Part shown: positions 7,490-10,344 of the stretch, in pieces | Numbering within the stretch: position 1 is the stretch's first letter | Layout of the letters: every line of letters starts with the position of its first letter | Source: Synura sp. LO234KE | Taxonomy: Eukaryota; Sar; Synurophyceae; Synurales; Mallomonadaceae | Direction: 5' to 3' | NCBI GenBank assembly: GCA_015143735.1 | Contig: VKHC01000656.1 | Coordinates: forward strand, 1-10,344 | DNA: 10,344 nt | Program-made: the position numbers and the translations under genes | Notes under the pieces: model-generated | Databases searched by the model: none | What the model was told of the DNA's origin: nothing | What the model saw: only the letters and a program-made list of their open reading frames with translations

Positions 7490-8171
7490 TTACCGGGGGA
7501 GCAGCTGAGCACAATCCCAGAACGCGAGGGACGCAGGCAAATTGGAGCCCACCCAATGCAAGAGAGGCTCTTTCGATTGTGCTACGGAATATTGAAGCGA
7601 CTGCATCGCCTCACTCCTTGATTGTTGTCTTGTGGCCCCGAGGAGCGAAGGACGAGTGTCTTGGTGGTGTTGAAGCCTTTGAAGGGCGCTTGCACGCTTG
7701 AGATCGCTAAAGCGGATAAACTTTCTCGGTTAGGAAGTTTCTTGCTCCTTCGGAGCTTGTTGGTCGCGGTCGAACCGTGGTATTCTTCTCGCGCCATCAT
7801 TCATTGATTGGTTATCACTTGTGTTCCTGGGACTTTCTTGTCGCGTTCCTCCACGATCTCATGCGCGGTGCTTAAGTAGAACTGTCCGCTCCCGGGTTGG
7901 TATGCGGCGGGTCACGTATATGGGGACGTCGTCGAGCACCTAGCTACCGCTAATCCTGCTCCCCGCCGCGGGAGGACTTTGCTTTTGCCCTCGCGGGTGG
8001 AGCCTCCTCCCCCTTCTCCCTCTCGGCCAAGGGGTTATCGCCACTTGGTACATGGGGGCGCTCATAATACTTTCTGCATATACCTCTTGTCCTCCTCTGA
8101 TAGTTACTAAGGTGAACAATTTTCGGTAAAAAAACGATTTTTACGGGGGACTCAACAAAAATAGTGAAACG
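7490..8171 (-). pseudogene. Broken minus-strand reading frames in a GC-rich island, possible element relic
   Basis: Several adjoining minus-strand stretches look protein-like but are in different frames. From 8171 to 7953 the frame is open for 73 codons and becomes charged and Ala/Lys/Arg/Glu-rich before TAG at 7950-7952. It is followed by a short piece with VPIYVTRRIPTRERTVLL, then one with AHEIVEERDKKVPGTQV in a third frame. The last stretch, 7729-7493, is 79 codons ending in TAA, with segments FIRFSDLKRASALQRLQ and SKEPLLHWVGSNLPASLAFW. Such serial frame changes suit an eroded coding sequence, perhaps a retroelement, or a multi-exon gene whose introns I cannot place. No catalytic motif was identified. 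The GC content is clearly above that of the DNA on the right. Confidence 0.3.
8126..8144. repeat. Small A/T-rich stem-loop
   Basis: GTAAAAA and TTTTTAC (7 bases each) flank AACGA, a perfect inverted repeat lying near the step from GC-rich to AT-rich DNA. Confidence 0.4.
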
Positions 8172-8409
8172 TCACATCAGATTTTATGACGTGAATCATG
8201 TATCTATTCAGCGATAACGAAAGCTGCTTCTAGTGGAGAAAGGCAGCGTATGATTATCATGGAACCAAACAGTGCTGAGAAAAGACGAGAAGAAAAAAAT
8301 TGTAAGAATAGGGAATATCAAATGCAAACAGGATTCACAAGTCGCGTTGACAATCGTTTAGCGTCAGCATAGGGAAGGATAATTCGCCAGTATGCTGTTA
8401 AAAGCGAAA

Positions 8410-8427
8410 TTGTTGAATATTCAGCAA
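8410..8427. repeat. 18-base near-palindrome
   Basis: TTGTTGAATATTCAGCAA is self-complementary except for one pair, which would be a G-U wobble in RNA. It may be a binding site or a chance palindrome. Confidence 0.35.
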
Positions 8428-8576
8428 TATTGTGGGGCACACTCCCTGCATTGGTGGTAGATAGAGGCGCGCACAGTTAGCACTGCAGTGTTAACTTGAA
8501 GCTTTCGGAAAAAGAAATAGTCAATAATTACTGGACGGAAAATCGGAGATAGACAGAAAGTAAGTAATTCTAGCCC

Positions 8577-8656
8577 CAACAACATGGTAATAAATATATA
8601 ATTTATTGTTGAGAATCGAAATTGTACATGCATACAACAAATATATTTTATTGTTG
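8577..8656. repeat. Two related palindromic units with CAACAA/TTGTTG ends
   Basis: Unit 1 runs from CAACAA at 8577 to TTGTTG at 8606-8611. Unit 2 runs from CAACAA at 8635-8640 to TTGTTG at 8651-8656. Their right halves (8592-8611 and 8639-8656) are the same AT-rich sequence with a 2-base gap. The pair is thus both inverted within units and directly repeated between them. Confidence 0.5.
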
Positions 8657-8755
8657 CGTTTTATAATACAGTCAATCACCATTCTCTGATCACCGTCAAC
8701 GTTGGTGTAGTCGCATGTTTTCCTTATCAGGAATCACAGGGGAGCGGGAAATGAA

Positions 8756-8803
8756 TTCAATTAAAAACAAATAAAGAAGTTCAATTAAAAATAAATAAAG
8801 AAG
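8756..8803. repeat. 24-base tandem repeat, two copies
   Basis: Two adjacent 24-base units (8756-8779, 8780-8803), rich in A and beginning TTCAATTAAAAA, differ only by C at 8768 and T at 8792. This is typical minisatellite-like slippage in AT-rich DNA. Confidence 0.85.
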
Positions 8804-9087
8804 TTAGCGTTCGCATAAGTCATTTATTTAGCATCATTTTCTTATTCTAAAACTAGAATTGGTATTTATGCAGAGGGGACAAACTTAATATTTTGTCAAC
8901 GTGAATGTTGTGCAGAGAATAAGTATTTAGTACACGAGCCATAAGTATTCAGGATTTGCCTCAAGTTGCCTTATCGGAATAAAACAGAGCCGATTCAAGC
9001 AGTACTCAATGAGGTTAAGATGATAATGTAAGGAGAATAGTACACTTTTACTGTGCATTTCATTCAGTTAGGTATTGAAAAAAAAAT

Positions 9088-9100
9088 TTCTCGACGAGAA
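9088..9100. repeat. Short perfect palindrome
   Basis: TTCTCG-A-CGAGAA, 6-base arms around a single A, directly after an A9 run and TTT. Confidence 0.35.
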
Positions 9101-9324
9101 CTACGCAGCGCAAGCAGCTTAAAAAAATATTGAGGGTTTCCCCAAAGAGAATTTCAGCGCCGTTTTAAAAAGTATGCTAGAGAACAGCACAAATCACAGA
9201 TTCTTATTTTTCCGCATCGAATCGGATTTTGTGAGAAATCAGCGAGGTTCCCGAAAAGTTAAGTCGAGTTAACTGTTATTTTTCCTATACAAGGAATTTT
9301 TGCGAAAGTTGAATTAGGTGAAAA

Positions 9325-9342
9325 GCGCATTTTTCGATGCGC
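9325..9342. repeat. GC-rich stem-loop upstream of the bestrophin-like gene
   Basis: GCGCAT and ATGCGC flank a TTTTCG loop, a perfect 6-base stem about 75 bases before the ATG at 9416. It stands out in AT-rich DNA and could lie in a 5' leader. No specific role can be assigned. Confidence 0.4.
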
Positions 9343-9415
9343 CGCGGATCCTTTACTTAATTTGTAGCGTTCTTAGCCTGAGAAGGACTACCACCGCAAA
9401 TCTATAAAAAAAGAA

Positions 9416-10344
9416 ATGGATAAATGCATCGAAATTGGTCTGCATCATAAATTGCAACTCAGAATAGATATGGAAATTTGCGAAGAAGATTGTAATGATC
9501 ATAAATCAATATATCTACAAACTATTAATGAATTTTTATTTCAGCCTAGGACAGGCAGTGTTGTGAAATACAATGCGAGGCTTTCATTGCACATGGGTTG
9601 GCTTTTGCCCTACAGGGGTGGTGGTGTGGTAGATTTACATAGCTTTGTTCTATTCGTGCTAGTATTATCTCTTACATCAATTATGGCATTTTTCAGCTGT
9701 GAAAAATCTAATTCTAGCGTTTGTGTTCCGTTATCAAAGTCGCCTTTCATTTCAAAAAATTTAACGCTGCTAACGATATCAGCACTTATAACATCATTTT
9801 TTCTCAATAATGTTGTTCAACGTTGGTGGCAGACTAGAGTTCACATCGGTAATGTGATCACTCGGTCCAAAACTTCAATGACGAACATTATGGCGATTGC
9901 TTGCAATTCTGTGCTTGTCGCTAATCCAGACGACAAATATGCAAAGAAGGTTCACCGCATTCGCCAACATTTTAAATAATGTAATATTTCAAATATCTCT
10001 TCCCTCTTATTTATCCAGGAAGCTGTAGAGAGATTATCGAAGAAGTTAAAAGCAGGTTATATTATCATGTTTCGCTCCGTCCTCAACAATGCGCGTGGAG
10101 AGAGAAAAATCAAAGATCTATTGGAAAAAAATCACCTCACTGCTCAAGAGGAGGCATACTTCAAATCTTCCGGCTCAATATCCACTGTCCGATGCCTTGG
10201 ATATTTAACATCTCTCGCACTCAGCGCTTCCTCTGCCGGCATACTGGGCGAGACTCCTAACGCATTCGTGTCCAATTTCATTTCCGACCTGGCCTTTATC
10301 CGCACCAATTGTGACGACATTGCCGTTTACTTAAACTCTCAACT
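9416..10344 (+). CDS. Bestrophin-family anion channel, 3'-incomplete, one intron
   Basis: Bestrophins are membrane channels that carry chloride or bicarbonate and assemble as pentamers. Coding runs 9416-9949 and 10019-10344, with intron 9950-10018. Residues of about 74-92 form a first membrane segment and 116-134 a second, ending in the family's hallmark RWW (136-138, within NNVVQRWWQTR). After splicing come FRSVLNNARGE, NHLTAQEEAYF and FISDLAFIRTNC, which match bestrophin landmarks (LRSV..., LTxxE..., ...LRTxC) in order and spacing. The window ends near residue 287, before the calcium-clasp region that human bestrophins have, so calcium dependence cannot be judged. The ATG at 9416 is uncertain: residues 1-43 look unlike the family and a strong 3' splice site ends at 9544, so the conserved part may start at 9545 in phase 0 from an upstream exon. 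Family assignment is confident; substrate and location are inference. Confidence 0.82.
9533..9544 (+). promoter_or_regulatory. Candidate 3' splice site before the conserved bestrophin region
   Basis: A T-rich tract ending TTTCAG (AG at 9543-9544), with an ACTATTAAT element upstream, forms a strong-looking acceptor. It falls on a codon boundary just before PRTGSVVKYNARL, where similarity to the family begins. If used, 9416-9544 would be intron and not the N-terminus. Confidence 0.45.
9950..10018 (+). other. GT-AG intron in the bestrophin-like gene (69 bases)
   Basis: The donor is AAG|GTTCAC and the acceptor follows a pyrimidine-rich tract ending TTTATCCAG|GAA. Both ends are at codon boundaries (phase 0). 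The unspliced frame hits TAA at 9977-9979, giving a 187-residue truncated product. Splicing out 69 bases restores the bestrophin frame to the edge of the window. A better-looking donor, GTAATA at 9981, lies beyond the stop and cannot be used in this frame. Confidence 0.75.

Larger units (their letters stand above)
8172..9415. other. AT-rich region upstream of the bestrophin-like gene
   Basis: I find no supported coding frame. It holds a cluster of small palindromes and tandem repeats annotated separately, and presumably includes the promoter or a 5' intron of the gene that follows. TATAAAAAAAG at about 9402-9412 sits directly before the ATG at 9416, too close to be that ATG's TATA box in the usual arrangement. 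Confidence 0.35.

Noticed and set aside
7582-7807. Histone or other conserved small basic protein on either strand
   Set aside because: The basic stretches were compared from memory with histone H2A, H3 and H4 patterns and none fits. The frames overlap a better minus-strand frame.
7415-7975. TCCTCCCGCGGCG inverted repeat (7415-7427 and 7963-7975) as transposon ends
   Set aside because: A 13-base match in GC-rich sequence within 10 kb is not surprising, and the flanks show no target duplication or further similarity.
9981-9986. GTAATA as donor of the bestrophin intron
   Set aside because: It lies after the in-frame TAA at 9977-9979, so using it would leave the stop in the message. The donor after 9949 restores the frame.
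1-10344. CRISPR array, rRNA, bacterial operon or phage module
   Set aside because: There are no spaced short direct repeats, rRNA-like sequence, ribosome-binding-site-led gene runs or phage-type genes; introns and relics indicate a eukaryote.

Overview
The window looks like nuclear DNA of a eukaryote, gene-poor and rich in repeats. The main evidence is at the right end. A bestrophin-family channel gene there is interrupted by a 69-base GT-AG intron, and removing the intron joins two in-phase halves of the conserved domain. Other probable GT-AG introns, degenerate retroelement fragments, long AT-rich gaps and a 294-base tandem duplication fit the same picture. I see no bacterial-type operons, Shine-Dalgarno-led genes, rRNA, tRNA or CRISPR. 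The sequence alone does not identify the species; a protist or alga is possible but unproven.

Layout. Positions 1-912 (minus) are a single 304-codon open frame that runs off the left edge. It is GC-rich and carries a C-x2-C-x12-H-x4-C zinc-finger-like motif of the kind found near the C-terminus of non-LTR retrotransposon polyproteins. Further possible exons of the same minus-strand gene lie at 1280-1552, 1780-2099 and, weakly, 2299-2547. Positions 3346-3727 (minus) hold a frameshifted relic resembling the end of a Ty1/copia reverse transcriptase and the start of its RNase H. Positions 4262-4853 are two 294-base units in direct tandem, differing at one base, with the whole block bounded by a 9-base inverted repeat.

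From 4854 to 9415 the DNA is mostly AT-rich. It has scattered open stretches of uncertain status (5211-5552 minus, 5942-6178 plus, 7081-7341 plus) and a GC-richer island at about 7342-8100 with broken minus-strand reading frames. Several small palindromes and short tandem repeats lie between 8126 and 9342. The bestrophin-like gene begins at 9416 or 9545 and runs off the right edge.

The window contains no pathway. The left third is best read as retroelement-derived or unknown coding DNA, the middle as repeats and relics, and the right end as one host gene. A caution applies throughout: in parts of this window several frames on both strands are open over 50-100 codons, so a short open stretch alone is weak evidence. 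Confidence is high only for the bestrophin homologue, the tandem repeat and the coding nature of 1-912.
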